A stretch of 64,000 bases of DNA from Melieria omissa. Lineage: Eukaryota > Arthropoda > Insecta > Diptera > Ulidiidae. The notes under the pieces were generated by a model. That model saw only the letters and a program-made list of their open reading frames with translations. It did no database searches and was not told where the DNA came from. Within the stretch, counting starts at the first letter, position 1. The number at the start of each line of letters is the position of its first letter. The translations under genes and the position numbers were made by a program. The DNA is taken from assembly GCA_963971225.1 (NCBI GenBank), contig OZ020267.1, positions 69,004,718 through 69,068,717 of the forward strand, written 5' to 3'. Shown one piece after another: positions 11,910 through 24,294 of the stretch.

Positions 11910-12715
11910 GCTTCTTCCGACTCCGTACGGAACGCGATCGTGATCGACCAAATTATCACTTAGAGTACCGTTATGCTAAGTAGCCTCATCATTTAGGACG
12001 TTTAGGATCTAACGATGTTAAATACCGGAGCTCTTTGAAAAAACTGTTGGTCTCATCATCACACGTTCAAAAACGGCTTGCCTGGGCTTATGCCAATTCA
12101 GATCGGAATTGGAATAATGTAATATTTACGGATGAATCCCAATTTTGGGCATAAATCGATCTTGGTGTGCGGCCATCAACCGATTGTTCCAACGAACTGT
12201 TAAAGACCCAGTAAAGGTCCATGTTTGGGGCTACTTCTCAGAAAAAGAATTTGGGCGAATTTTTGTTATTACCACCAAATTTATGAAAAAGCTTTATTAC
12301 CATCAGCTGCGAAGATGTTCGGGAGAAGAGGACTCTCTTGGATTATACAAGAAGACAACGACCATAAACATTGCAGCCGAATGTGTGCTGAGTGGAAACA
12401 GCAAAATGGGGTAGAAGTGTTAGATTGGCCCTCACAGTCGCCTGATGCAAACCCGATAGAAAATGTGTGGGCAATTGTAAAGCAGAAACTCAGAGGAAAT
12501 ACTATATGGACAGCAAAACCGTTATCGAGACAAATTCGGCTGATTTGAAGTCGATTGCCTCGGCAACTTGCTCTGATCTTAGCGCAAAGTATAGGTCGGA
12601 GGTTTGAGGCCATAATAGCGAATGGCGGCGACTATACCTGTTATTAAAAATATGGCGTACAATAAATATTATAAACTTATAAAATGCAGTCTGTTTGAAA
12701 CGAATCGGACAAATA
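11910..12715 (+). pseudogene. Broken Tc1-like (DD34E) transposase
   Basis: A decayed cut-and-paste transposase of the Tc1 group on the plus strand. About 12126-12148 reads VIFTDESQFW, containing the first catalytic aspartate. About 12345-12515, in another frame, reads QEDNDHKHC, then WPSQSPDANPIENVW, which contain the second aspartate and the glutamate. I count 34 residues between these two, the DD34E spacing of Tc1. Stops and frameshifts separate the parts. The N-terminal DNA-binding half is very degraded or missing, and clear terminal inverted repeats were not found. It sits inside the R1-type remains (10866-13430), so it may have inserted into them. Confidence 0.8.
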
Positions 12716-12724
12716 GTTTCCAAG

Positions 12725-13430
12725 TTAGGCCGATCATGCTTCTACTGGACAGACTGTACTTTACCACCGCTTTCGACGTTCGCCTACCATGAACGCGACC
12801 GTCTCCTTTTTCTTTCGGCTTCTAATAAGGACTGCCTCCGTCTTGTGCCTACGCAGCTTAGCCACTCTTGTATGGTTTGCACCGTCTTGTTTGCGGTACT
12901 CACTATCTCCGTCGTGTGTTTGGCTACTATCACCACAGCTATATCGTCTGCAAATTCGACTCTTTTGACTTCTGAGGGCACGTTTAGCCTCAGCACATCG
13001 TCATACATTATATTCCATGATAGGGGACCCAGCACTGAGCCTTGCGGCACTCCGCCAGTGACTAGATGCTTTTTGTCGCCCTCTTTTGTATCATAGAAAA
13101 GTCGCCTGTTTGTAAAATAGCTTTCCATAATCTTCCGGAGGTATTTTGGAACATTTCGTCTTATTAATACTGACAGAATTTGAGTCCAATTGGCGAGTTA
13201 AACGGGTTTTTTATATCTAGCGTGACTACGAGACAGTATTTCTTAGAGCCACCCAGCCATCGCTCACCCCTGATTGCCTCTTGTGCTAAGTCTACTGCCA
13301 CCTTGACCGCGTCTATGGTGGATTTCCCCTTCCGAAAACCAAATTGCATTTCGGAAAGTCCGCCATCTTCGTCGATTGCGGAAACAAGCCGGTTTGCGAT
13401 GACTTTCTCCAAGATTACAATTTTTACATG
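12725..13430 (-). pseudogene. R1-type reverse-transcriptase fragment (copy A)
   Basis: The minus strand carries a recognisable RT core in two frames. 13430-13164 has LEKVIANRLVSAI, MQFGFRKGKSTIDAV and LVVTLDIKNPFNS (the palm aspartate motif). 13128-12784 has VTGGVPQGSVLGPLSWNIMYDD and FADDIAVV (the catalytic DD pair). After a further shift, HKTEAVLIRSRKK can be read. The segment between this and the C-terminal part at 11640 (expected thumb region) is missing or replaced by the Tc1 relic. The 5' end is cut off at about 13430, where copy B begins. Confidence 0.8.
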
Positions 13431-13774
13431 TCCGGTTGGTCCCCCGGTACTACCGTCAGGCATGTCGTCAGGAGGCGGAATTGAGCATTAGCTCGAAAGT
13501 CATATTGTCAGTTGTCACAGTTCTCTTATTTATCTGTTTGTCTCAGTCATAGAAGTTTGTCTGTATCCTTACCTCTCTCAGGTTTCTGAGTGGCGCTCGA
13601 GTCTCCGCCTGTTTTGCTCGCTAATGCGTAGGTGGTGGATCACTTCAGCAGCCATGCAACATGCCGCGCCCCAATGGTCTCTGGTAGTCAACATCAGCTC
13701 GACCATATTCTCTGGCGTGGCGGTAGAGCCCAGCACCTTGTTCATCGTCCGCCTCAGGCTCTCGAAGCAGGCGC
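13430..13774 (-). pseudogene. R1-type element, 3' fragment (copy B)
   Basis: A second, 5'-truncated copy of the same family in the same orientation. Its minus-strand reading, with PENMVELM and AACCMAAEV near the end, parallels copy A (PENLVTQM, AACNMAASV) and ends in a stop. The following 3' UTR (about 13430-13530) aligns with 10970-11065, sharing CCGGTRCTAYCGTCAGG, GTCRGGAGG and ACAGTTCTC. Only about 345 bp remain. It directly abuts the 5' end of the copy A RT fragment. Confidence 0.7.
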
Positions 13775-16418
13775 ATACAAAAACTTTCTGTGTGTGTACC
13801 TATGTGTGTGTGCGTGTGTGTAAAGGCAACAATAAGAATAAATCAGTAAGAGAACAAATGAGAAACCACTTGAAATCAATTCTTTGCTGTTGCAAGAGTT
13901 TGTGTCAGAAACAATGTTGGGTTATTTATGTGAAAAACAATTTATCTATTTAAATTTACATATATACTATTATCTATGTGTATATTTATGTATATTTATA
14001 TATTTTTGTGTATAATTTAATTTAATAATTAATTATATTTTTGTTAAAAATTAAACTTAAATTTATTTGTAAACTAAACTGCTTAAAAATTTCTTACCTA
14101 AAAATATTTAATATTTCAATTTTTATTAGCTGCGAATAGATTAATTTTTTAATTTAATTTGAATTAAATTTTAAATCATAAAATTCAACAACAAAAGTTG
14201 CTAGACTGTTTTAAGATTATATCAATTTATATAGAAGTATATATATGCTTCTAAATATAAAAGCATGGTTCAACTATTTTGCAGCTTTTTCTACAAACTG
14301 TTTAAGATAAATGAGTTTTACTGCACAGAATTGAATACGTGCCATCGGCCATGCCAGTAAAATGTCTGTCTTTCAGTTGTTTTACTCGTTCTTGGGTTGG
14401 TTTGGCCGTGTTGCAAGACAACGACAAACGCATATAAAATGACAAAAATTGCCACACTCAACGACGGAAACGGAAATGCGCCATAAGTGCCATCATGACA
14501 TACGCAGGCCATACTGACAGACAGACGCGACAGTGCGCGTTGCAGCAACCATAAGCAGAGTCTTATATTAGCTGTTTATTGTTGGTGTTGTAGTTGCAGT
14601 GGCAACGCCTTATTACCTTCAATAAAAATAAAATAAATTGTCTCGAGTTATGTTGCAATTGTGTGGCATATTTTCCACGCTCACTTGCACTGCAGGCGCG
14701 CAAAAGACGCCGAGAGCTAACAAGTAACAACAACAACAACAACAACAATATATATAAATGCAGCAAATAACAACAAAAACAACAATAATAATAGTCAACA
14801 TAAAGTCTACTTGTAGTTGGCGCACTGCACTTAGTTTGCGCTTCACAATGGCCATTGTTGTGCGTTTGGCATTGTTGTCAACACACACCCACACTCACAC
14901 TCATACTCACACTCACACTCACACTCACACCAACTTAAATTCCAGTTAATTCAATTTTTTCTACACTTCAAGCTGCACTCGCTTTGGCTCATTTGTTGGC
15001 ACCGCACAGCGCACTTTATGCTCAACGCTTCAGCTCCGTCGCCGTTTGACGTTTCTTTTCTGTTGCATTTTCTATTTTTTCAGATTCCACTTTACTGCCT
15101 CAACCACTCAGCTGTTACTCCTTTATTATTAACCAAAAGACAGCTTAAGTAAAAATTACGCGTACGTGTGCGGCCACACCAAACGCACAGCGAGCGGCAA
15201 CTTTGCTTAGCTTCTTGCAAAGTTTTTGCCATCTTTTCGCTGCTGCTTCGATGGCGCATCTCTTTTTTTATGCGCAATTTTGTTAGTTTTATTTCTTCGT
15301 CATCTGACTGGTTAGTGTGTGGTGCGTGTTGACTTTTTTACAGTCAATGCAACGACAGCCGCCAAGTCCACTTAAACTTCATTTAGCCAACACGCCACAT
15401 CGAAAACTTTTCAGATGTTTTCCGTATAATTTCTTTGAGTTGGCTTACTTTTCTCTTCTCTGTCTCCCTCTCTCTCTCGGTGTCTCTGGCTTGCAAATCT
15501 CCAACTCTATTTTCCTTGTCATTCTTGCTTTCTTTCAATTTTGTGTTTGCATTTGTCGCACGCTTCGTCTGCTTATTATGTTTCGCAACATTGTTCTCGG
15601 CCATTGTTTGCGGAAACGGAAATGGCATAAGTTGTTCGAGGCAAGTTTGCGCACTTCCTAAGTCTCACATACCATGGACCGCACGTCTGCTTACATTGGT
15701 TCGTGTGGGTACGAACGCGCGCGCATGTGTGGGCTTAGGAAAATGTACGAGTTAATATCTTAAGGTTTTGTTAACAGAATTTGTAACCATGTAAAATGAT
15801 GGCAGATTCAAAGCACGACAACAGCAGGCAAGTTTTCTTTATGTCTTTCCCATAAAACTTTGAAATTTTGAATTGTTGTGGTTCAATATTCAAAACAATT
15901 GTGATAATGACGATGAAGTTGCGAGGTGAGTGTGAGTGAAATGGACATAGTGCTATTCGTATCGAAAACTCATTATGGGTATTTTTGCTATAGAAACCTT
16001 CTTCTTGCTCCTTTGATGACAATTTACATTCTAATTATGGAAATCCATTTCTATTTCCATGATCCATCGGTAACCACACTGGATCACTCGGCATCTATCG
16101 AAGATCATCTAAATTTTTTGTTTAGTGGTAGGTTTTGTAATGATTTTTGAACAACAAATGTTGATAATTTATTGTTTAACAGATATCAACCGAATTTCTG
16201 AAGCTTTTGCATTTCGGTTCAACTGATAAATTGGCATCTATCGAAGATCAGTTCAAGTTTTCTAATGTTTTATTTCACTAAAAAGGTTTTGTGATTAATT
16301 TTGAACAACAAATGTTCATAATTTATTGTTAAAAAGATTCAGACAAATTTTTGAAGCTTGAATTTGTTTTCCATTTCGGTTCAACTGCTTTCAATCAATA
16401 ATCACATTGGATAAGTCT
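13775..16418. other. Gene-less DNA
   Basis: Very AT-rich from 13950 to 14300. A (CAA)n tract lies at 14725-14755 and a CA-rich repeat at 14880-14933. The 15300-15760 stretch has pyrimidine-rich open frames on both strands without domains. No gene or element was recognised. Confidence 0.55.
14880..14933. repeat. (CA)n/(CACT)n microsatellite
   Basis: ACACTCACACTC units mixed with pure CA, as seen directly. Confidence 0.9.
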
Positions 16419-17003
16419 TTTTATTTCATTTTATTTTATTTTATTTTACTTTATTTATTTTATTTTATTTAATTTTATTTAATTTTATTTTATTTTATTT
16501 TATTTTATTTTATTTTATTTTATTTTATTTTATTTTATTTTATTTTATTTTATTTTATTTTATTTTATTTTATTTTATTTTATTTTATTTTATTTTATTT
16601 TACTTTATTTATTTTATTTTATTTTATTTTATTTTATTTTATTTTATTTTATTTTATTTTATTCTATTTTATTTTATATTATTTGTACGATTTATTGAAC
16701 TCCTTAAGGGTTAAATATTACATATTTTATTTTATTTTAATTTATTTTATGTTTTTTAATTTTAATTTTAATTTAGTTTATTTTATTTTATTTTATTTTA
16801 TTTTATTTTATTTTATTTGATTTTATTTTATTTTATTTTATTTTATTTTATTTTATTTTATTTTATTTTATTTTATTTTATTTTATTTTATTTTATTTTA
16901 TTTTATTTTATTTTATTTTATTTTATTTTATTTTATTTTATTTTATTTTATTTTATTTTATTTTATTTTATTTTATTTTATTTTATTTTATTTTATTTTA
17001 TTT
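16419..17003. repeat. (TTTTA)n pentamer array
   Basis: Near-perfect ATTTT units with a non-repeat interruption at about 16684-16720 (it contains CTCCTTAAGGGTT). A 62-codon open frame (FILFY repeats) inside it is only the readout of the array. Confidence 0.97.
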
Positions 17004-17157
17004 AAAAGGGTTTATCCCAATTTTTGATAAACAAATATTTTTTTTTGACATTTTAAGCTTGAATCTCTTTGCCATTTTGACTCAAACTGAACTGAAATGC
17101 TTTCGGCCATTTCAATCATTCGGTTTTGTTGGTTTTTTTTGTTAACAAATGCATATG
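17004..17157. other. Short AT-rich spacer
   Basis: Lies between the pentamer array and the A-rich tail of the retrotransposon; nothing was recognised. Confidence 0.5.
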
Positions 17158-17160
17158 TTT

Positions 17161-17192
<32 letters not shown>

Positions 17193-18745
17193 GTCTATGA
17201 ACAGATTGTTCTTACAGACATTACAAACTAAACTTAAAACTAGAGGACATGTTTTAGATCATTTTTAAAAACATCTTTTGAGAGAAACAAGTCTAACTTG
17301 AATTTAGATGATACAGTGTTATACACGTTTAAAGCTCTGTATAAAGGGGAGTTTAAAGCATAATTAGCTCGGCAAGTGCTTAAGTAGAATGTGCCTGCCT
17401 GTCGTAGCGCTCTTGAAGGAACATTGAAGTTAATTAACTGCAGCAAAGACGGGCAGTCAACTCTTCCCACCACGATGTCAGAAACGAACATCAGTGCCAA
17501 GGTTGCTCTTCTGTTTTCCAGAGACTTTAGGTCAATTAGCTTGCAACGTGCCTCATAGGATGGTAAAGGATCTGCGAACCTGAGAGACTTCAGAGCGAAG
17601 CGAACAAACGACTTTTGGATTCGTTCAATTCGTGAGACATGAGATGCATAAAATGGATTCCATATGAAAGAACCATATTCTAGCCTAGAACGAACCAGAC
17701 TTGTATAAAGCGACTTAAGCGTGTATGGATCAGAGAATTCCGCACCATTACGGCGAATGAACGCTAGCAAGGAGTAGGCTTTAGGTATGATGTAATTCAA
17801 GTGGGGTAAAAAGCTGAATTTAGAATCAAAAATTACCCCAAGGTCTTTAACTTCCATGATTCGACCAAGCGGGGAGTTTGCCAGGGAATACGAAGTGTTT
17901 ATAGGATTGGTTGACTTCGAGAAAGTGGCAAAGTGACACTTTGAAACATTAAGTTGGAGTTGGTTTTTAACACACCAACGAACGATTGAGTTTATATCCG
18001 ACTGTAAATTAGAAACGTCCGAAAAATCCTTAACTTTAGTGTAAAGCTTTAAGTCATCGGCAAACAAAAGGCACTGAGAATTTCTGACGTCGTATGAAAT
18101 ATCATTGATAAAAAGAATGAACAACAGTGGACCAAGGATACTGCCTTGTGGTACACCAGAAGTTGCTACAAATGGTCGAGAGTTGACATTTTCAATACTA
18201 ACAAAACTTTCTCTATTTTTAAGATAGGATATAAACCATGATAGCATACTAGAGTGAAACCCCAAATTTGATAATTTTTTGATCAAAACCGCGTGCGACA
18301 CCTTATCAAACGCTTTCGAAAAGTCGGTGTAAATCGCATCAACTTGATATCCTTCCTGAAAGGCAGATATGCAATACTCGGAAAACAGTGTAAGGTTTGT
18401 TATAGTTGAACGACCCGCGACAAACCCGTGCTGAGATGGCGAGATTAAGTGTTTTACTGCAAAAGATATTTTGGAGTTGACAGTGCACTCAAAGAGTTTA
18501 ATAGTCGTCGTTAGCTTCGTTATTGGTCTGTAATTCGCAACATTGATTTTATTTCCAGATTTAAAGATGGGGGTTATAAATGACTTCTTCCAGGCATCTA
18601 TGAAAATCCCAGACTCAAGGGACTTATTAAATATTACCTGCAGCGGCTTAGCAACTGCGTTGCAGCATTTTTTAAGAAGAAACGAGGAAATCCCGTCAAG
18701 AGCCGAATATTTTCTTCCATACAACTTATTGCTTAAATTGATTTA
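17158..18745 (-). mobile_element. 5'-truncated CR1/Jockey-type non-LTR retrotransposon
   Basis: The minus-strand element consists of most of ORF2, a short 3' UTR (17239-17193) and a microsatellite tail that reads (AAAT)n on its own strand (17192-17158). Such short-repeat tails are common in the CR1/Jockey group. The 5' end is cut at about 18740, where the RT frame starts abruptly. No convincing target-site duplication was found; AACAAAT occurs near both ends but not exactly adjacent. Confidence 0.85.
17240..18739 (-). CDS. Reverse transcriptase of truncated CR1/Jockey-type element
   Basis: An uninterrupted frame encodes the reverse-transcriptase part of a non-LTR retrotransposon ORF2, the enzyme that copies element RNA at a nicked target. 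Counting from the TTG at 18724, the palm motif TDFSKAFD is at residues 133-140, GVPQGSILGPL at 190-200 and the catalytic FADD at 221-224. The thumb and C-terminal region follow to residue 494, and the stop is TAG. The frame is open upstream to about 18739 without an ATG, so the start has been lost with the 5' part, including any endonuclease domain. The lack of stops over about 500 codons points to a fairly recent insertion. The element cannot move by itself. Family is by motif; CR1 and Jockey subgroups are not separated here. Confidence 0.9.
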   Translation of the reverse strand, partial: NLSNKLYGRKYSALDGISSFLLKKCCNAVAKPLQVIFNKSLESGIFIDAWKKSFITPIFKSGNKINVANYRPITKLTTTIKLFECTVNSKISFAVKHLISPSQHGFVAGRSTITNLTLFSEYCISAFQEGYQVDAIYTDFSKAFDKVSHAVLIKKLSNLGFHSSMLSWFISYLKNRESFVSIENVNSRPFVATSGVPQGSILGPLLFILFINDISYDVRNSQCLLFADDLKLYTKVKDFSDVSNLQSDINSIVRWCVKNQLQLNVSKCHFATFSKSTNPINTSYSLANSPLGRIMEVKDLGVIFDSKFSFLPHLNYIIPKAYSLLAFIRRNGAEFSDPYTLKSLYTSLVRSRLEYGSFIWNPFYASHVSRIERIQKSFVRFALKSLRFADPLPSYEARCKLIDLKSLENRRATLALMFVSDIVVGRVDCPSLLQLINFNVPSRALRQAGTFYLSTCRANYALNSPLYRALNVYNTVSSKFKLDLFLSKDVFKNDLKHVL

Positions 18746-19789
18746 AAGTTTCAACAAATATTGTGCAATTTTTCAATGTATTAATTACAAATTCTCACAC
18801 CACCACAAATATTTATAAACTTTGTTGAAGTTGCGGTCGAAGTTGTGTTTTGGCGGCAATAATTTTGTTTGGAATATTTATAAACTTCAATTAAGGCAAT
18901 TTAAAACGTGAGAAATCTCTCCAACAAACAGCAAAAACAAATATTTAGCAATCGAAAACGACAACAACAAAGCAGTTGAAGATGAAAATTTATACGATAT
19001 TTCCGGTCGAAGAAACTTTTATGTCGACGAATTGAATTTCACTTGTCGTTTCAAGTATTGATATTTGTGGTTTGGCTGCACAAACCTACCTACATACATA
19101 CATATACACATACATACATATGTACGCATTTATATGGATTTGTATTTGTGTGCGTTTTCATTTGCCGCCAACGAAGTGCAAACAATAATGGCGAATGGTC
19201 GGTTGTGCGGGAATGCAAAAGCAAACAAACCACTAACGCCAAAGCAAATACAAAAACACTTCGACACACACACACACACACACATATATAGACATTCATA
19301 GATGCGGCACCAGCATAATCTGCGCGCGGCATAATTGAAAAACTAACGGGGTTTTCTGCTCTAACGCCACTGTCGAAAATTCTAATGTTTGTGGCTTGTT
19401 GCGGACGCGTGGTGAGGTGGGGCGGACGGCGGATTGGCAGAAAAACGGCATGAAATTGGAAAAAATATGATGACAGTTGCGTGCGCAGTGTACACAAATA
19501 GCATCAACACTGGCTGCAGTGCGGGTAAACCGGTGGCGGGGTGTGGGCGGTTGCACTAATTTGCACACATTGCACGCTGCCATAAGCAATGAACAAAAAA
19601 CAGTTGAAGTTGAAGTTGGTAAACGACAATTTCGAAATTTTTTGCAACCTGACGATGCAATGTTGCCACCTTGCAGCGACAGTTGCAGTGCCCATTTGAC
19701 TAGTTTCGGAGATTAGCTGGTTGGCTGATTTGGGGTGTTTTGCGTTAGTTTATAAAAATTATCCAACCAAATCGAACACAGCCTTCTAG
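18746..19789. other. Gene-less DNA
   Basis: Mixed sequence with a CATA/CA tract at 19090-19130 and (CA)n at 19264-19290. Open frames on both strands have no domain. No gene was recognised. Confidence 0.55.
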
Positions 19790-20870
19790 CTTAACTAAAC
19801 CTAACTTTACAGATTTTCCTAACCTAGAACATCTTAGCCTAACATAACCTCCTAGCCTTAACCAATCCAATTACAACTTTCTAACATTCCCCAAATAAAC
19901 CTAACCACACCTAACTTAACAAAGCCTAATACAACCTACTAACCTAACTAAACCTAACCTAATAATTCCGAATTTAATTAAACCTAATGCAACAAATTCT
20001 TCGAACCTATAATAACTTCGGAACCTAACTTAACAAAGCCTAATACAACCTACTAACCTAACTAAACCTAACCTAATAATTCCGAATTTAATTAAACCTA
20101 ATGCAACAAATTCTTCGAACCTATAATAACTTCGGAACCTAACTTAACAAAGCCTAATACAACCTACTAACCTAACTAAACTTATTCAAATATTTCCGAA
20201 CTTAAGTTCACCTAATCCAATAAAATATTCGAACCTATCACATTCTTTCATAACATAACCTCCTCTTCTAATTTAACCTCCTAACCTACCTAAACATTAC
20301 AAAACAAAATCTCCTTTTCCAATATCTCCGAACTTAAGTTCACCTAATCCAATAAAATATTCGAACCTATCACAATCTTTCATAACATAACCTCCTCTTC
20401 TAATTTAACCTCCTAACCTACCTAAACATTACAAAACAAAATCTCCTTTTCCAATATCTCCGAACTTAAGTTCACCTAATCCAATAAAATATTCGAACCT
20501 ATCACAATCTTTCATAACATAACCTCCTCTTCTAATTTAACCTCCTAACCTACCTAAACATTACAAAACAAAATCTCCTTTTCCAAATCTCCTCCTCTCT
20601 ACAAAACAGCTTAACCTTACTTTTACCAAATCTTTATCACCTAATCTACCCTAACCTAATCCAACAAAATCTTCGAACCTATCACAACTTTCTAACCTCA
20701 CATAATCTTATTATCTAACATAACCTCTTTATCTACCTAAACATTACCTAAACAAAACATTACAAATCAAAATTTCCTAACTTTACAAAACAGCTTAACC
20801 TTACTTTTACCAAACCTTTTACCACCTAAACACGTCTCACCTAATCCAGAGAAACTCACCTAATTTAAAG
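19790..20870. repeat. CCTAA-rich tandem arrays, 114 bp and 132 bp
   Basis: The whole stretch is rich in CCTAACCTAA-like words. In 19911-20180 the anchor AAAGCC recurs at 19921, 20035 and 20149, giving an exact 114-bp step. In 20190-20590 the anchor CTTAAG recurs at 20201, 20333 and 20465, an exact 132-bp step. Units within each sub-array are nearly identical, so amplification is recent, while the flanks are degenerate. Confidence 0.93.
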
Positions 20871-22725
20871 TATGTCGTTTCCGACGAGAACTTCTCAGCA
20901 GTGTAGCCAGATTGTACCAAAGTAACCAATTGCCTGGGGCTATATTTATTTTTTATTATCAATTTTCGATTGCTTGTGTCGCACTCGACTACCACAATCG
21001 ACATTGGTTCATTCACCTGTGCGCCATGTTGAAAATTGCCAACTTTTCTGCTTTTTGTTTTTATACGAAAGGAAGCATAAATAATCAAATCGCTTTCGTT
21101 TGCATTCATGTTCAGTTACAAATTTTTGTTGCATCTTTTTGACATTTTTCGTTTATAATTTTTGTGGCAATCGTTTTTGGTCGGAAGTCATTCAAAGCAA
21201 TAAATCCGCAAATTGTTGTAGTTCGTTGCATTGCAGTTGTGGCAAATTTTTTTCCATTATTACAGCAAAACATGTAGTAAAGTTTAATGGGAAAATGCTT
21301 AAATGATGAGGGGAATTTTTGTTAAAAGCGAAACAAAGAGAAAGAGAGAGGCTTGCATATGTGAGCGCTACACACATTTTATATAAATTTAAAGCCATTC
21401 TCATTACTTACATTCGAAGATCAACTGAATGTTCAATGTGCCATTTTGCACACCACTCGCAAAATGTTTTTTCTCTGCATTCTCAAAGGAAAACCATCAG
21501 AAGCGCATTGAATCTGAAGCATGGACAAGAAAAATGTTCGAACGCCTTTTAAAATGTGCTTAATTAATGAAATCACAACAATTTCACGCGCATTTCGCAT
21601 CACCCCTCCGCCACCCTCCCGCCCACTATTTTCCATACTGCGCTTTGTTGCTGTGCGTGTTGTGCAAATGGAAGACGCGTTTCATGCGGCATTGTGCGCC
21701 TCGAATAAAATGAAATTCCGCATTCATGGTGGCGTTCATTGTTAACTTTGTGACAAAAAATAAAATCACAAAAATGACAAATAAAAAAAAAAAACAAAAT
21801 TAAATGAAAGTACAATGCGAAAAAGCGCATCGTGCAAAAAGTTGAACGCAACAAAAGAAACAAACGCTGAGGCCGGCTTAAAGTGCAAAGACTCGATAGG
21901 GATGGGGTGCGGTGGGCGGCGCATTGCTGAAGGAATTCAATCAATTCGAACGTGACGTGATTATTTTACGTTCAAATTGACGCGACCACGATTCGCACTT
22001 CGGTCGAGTGCCGCTGCCGCTGCTGGTCCACGAGTCACATTTGCTGTCTTTGTTCTTGTTGTTGTTAGTAGGTGGGCGTGAGGCGTGAAAAAAATGGGCG
22101 CGGCCGATTAAAAACGCACACCACACACTCGGCTTAAGCGGCCGTGCGATGGCCGTTGCTGCCACTGTGAAAACTTTGCCTTTGATCATTTGTCGCTCTT
22201 CACAATTCGACCGCCTGCCACTTGGCAACTTGCACGTTGGCTTTTACCATCACTTTTGTTTTTGTTTTTTTCAATACAACATTTTTAAAATGTTATTTTC
22301 TTTGCCATTTCCATTTAGTTGGCAACGCTAACGCGGCGCACTTGCGTTGATTCAATTGAATGCGAAATTTACGGCATAGCAAATAATTTTATTCATTGTC
22401 TGCCATGTCGGAAACTTTTAAATCGTACACGTTCGCGCTGTTTTTGGCATGTGGCGCTTTGGTTGGAAAAGCGTCGGAGCGCAATGAGTGAAAACAGTGC
22501 AAACATGTAATAAAAGAAATGTAGAAAAATTTAAATAAAAAAAGCACAGCATTGCATTTCTAGTTCTTACTCTACTTTTTATGTGCGTGTGTGTATGTGT
22601 GTGTGCGGATTTTTTTGTGCTGCAATTGATTTCGTTTAAGTGGCTTGACTTGGTTTGGCGCAAAAGTGACAGCGACGGCAGCGTTGCCAATCAAACTAAA
22701 TGCTGTCACCCACATAAGTGCGCGC

Positions 22726-22769
<44 letters not shown>

Positions 22770-23338
22770 GCAGTTGGCAGCACTTGTTACTGTCGTTAAA
22801 CGTTAAGCATTATATTTTCAACGTTGGCGAGTGTGAGGGTGCGTGCCAATTGAAAGGGTTACACTTTGTTGACATTTTATGTGCGACAGTTTCATAGACC
22901 AGTAAATTTTATGGATATGTTCTACTTTCCTACAGAAGGTTGAATGGTTATGTCGAAATTGAAAGCGCGTAGTTAGCTGATTATTGGAAAGTAATGACAG
23001 TAATTGCTACTGAATTGGGGTAATAAAGTCATTGTGACTTAAGTGAAGGATCGATTAACCAAGTTATTGCAACTTAAGTAATGGATCGATTAAACCAATG
23101 AATAATTGAAGAGCAGAGCTGTAAATGGAGTGGAAATTTGGATTGAAAGGGTAACATATAGAAAGGACATGGACATTTAGTTAAAGGATAAATAAAAAGT
23201 AAGGAGGTAATGACAAACAATTGAATAAACAAAAACTAAGTGAAATATTTCCAGTAAAAGTCAAAATAGTTGTGATATTTAATTAGTTGCTAAATGTTGT
23301 TTTTAAGTTTCTTAAGTCTTTTGAGTCAAATTAGTTAA
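20871..23338. other. Gene-less DNA with TG microsatellites
   Basis: TG tracts at 22580-22612 and 22724-22767. The GC-richer part at 21590-22500 has overlapping open frames on both strands and no domain. No gene was recognised. Confidence 0.55.
22724..22767. repeat. (TG)n microsatellite
   Basis: Uninterrupted TG run preceded by CGCGCGCG. Confidence 0.95.
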
Positions 23339-24213
23339 TTCAATTCAATTCAAATTCAAATTCAAATTCAAATTCCAATTCAAATTCAAATTCAAATTCA
23401 AATTCAAATTCAAATTCAAATTTAAATTTAAATTCAAATTCAAATTCAAATTCAAATTCAATTTCAAATTCAAATTCAAATTCAAATTCAAATTCAAATT
23501 CAAATTCAAATTCAAATTCAAATTCAAATTCAAATTCAAATTCAAATTCAAATTCAAATTCAAATTCAAATTCAAATTTAAATTCAAATTCAAATTCAAA
23601 TTCAAATTCAAATTCAAATTCAAATTCAAATTCAAATTCAAATTCAAATTCAAATTCAAATTCAAATTCAAATTCAAATTCAAATTCAAATTCAAATTCA
23701 AATTCAAATTCAAATTCAAATTCAAATTCAAATTCAAATTCAAATTCAAATTCAAATTCAAATTCAAATTCAAATTCAAATTCAAATTCAAATTCAAATT
23801 CAAATTCAAATTCAAATTCAAATTCAAATTCAAATTCAAATTCAAATTCAAATTCAAATTCAAATTCAAATTCAAATTCAAATTCAAATTCAAATTCAAA
23901 TTCAAATTCAAATTCAAATTCAAATTCAAATTCAAATTCAAATTCAAATTCAAATTCAAATTCAAATTCAAATTCAAATTCAAATTCAAATTCAAATTCA
24001 AATTCAAATTCAAATTCAAATTCAAATTCAAATTCAAATTCAAATTCAAATTCAAATTCAAATTCAAATTCAAATTCAAATTCAAATTCAAATTCAAATT
24101 CAAATTCAAATTCAAATTCAAATTCAAATTCAAATTCAAATTCAAATTCAAAATTAAATTAAAATTAAAATTAAAATTAAAATTAAAATTAAAATTAAAA
24201 TTAAAATTAAAAT
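23339..24213. repeat. (AAATTC)n hexamer array turning into (AAAATT)n
   Basis: About 135 hexamers AAATTC, almost perfect, change at about 24151 to AAAATT units. The minus-strand 293-codon open frame (Leu-Asn repeats) is just the translated array. The AAAATT part continues on the far side of the LTR at 24756, so the LTR lies within the array. Confidence 0.97.
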
Positions 24214-24294
24214 TGTGGCGGCACATACTGTACCGCTCGACATATCAGCAACGGTACCAGCGTGGCACATGTCACGTCGGTGCCAGCGTGGCGG

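Noticed and set aside
17145..18760. AACAAAT on both sides of the CR1/Jockey-type element as a target-site duplication
   Set aside because: Not directly adjacent to the element tail and too short in AT-rich DNA.
23345..24226. 293-codon minus-strand Leu-Asn repeat open frame
   Set aside because: It is the six-base AAATTC array read in a frame; the period is a multiple of three, so no stops arise.
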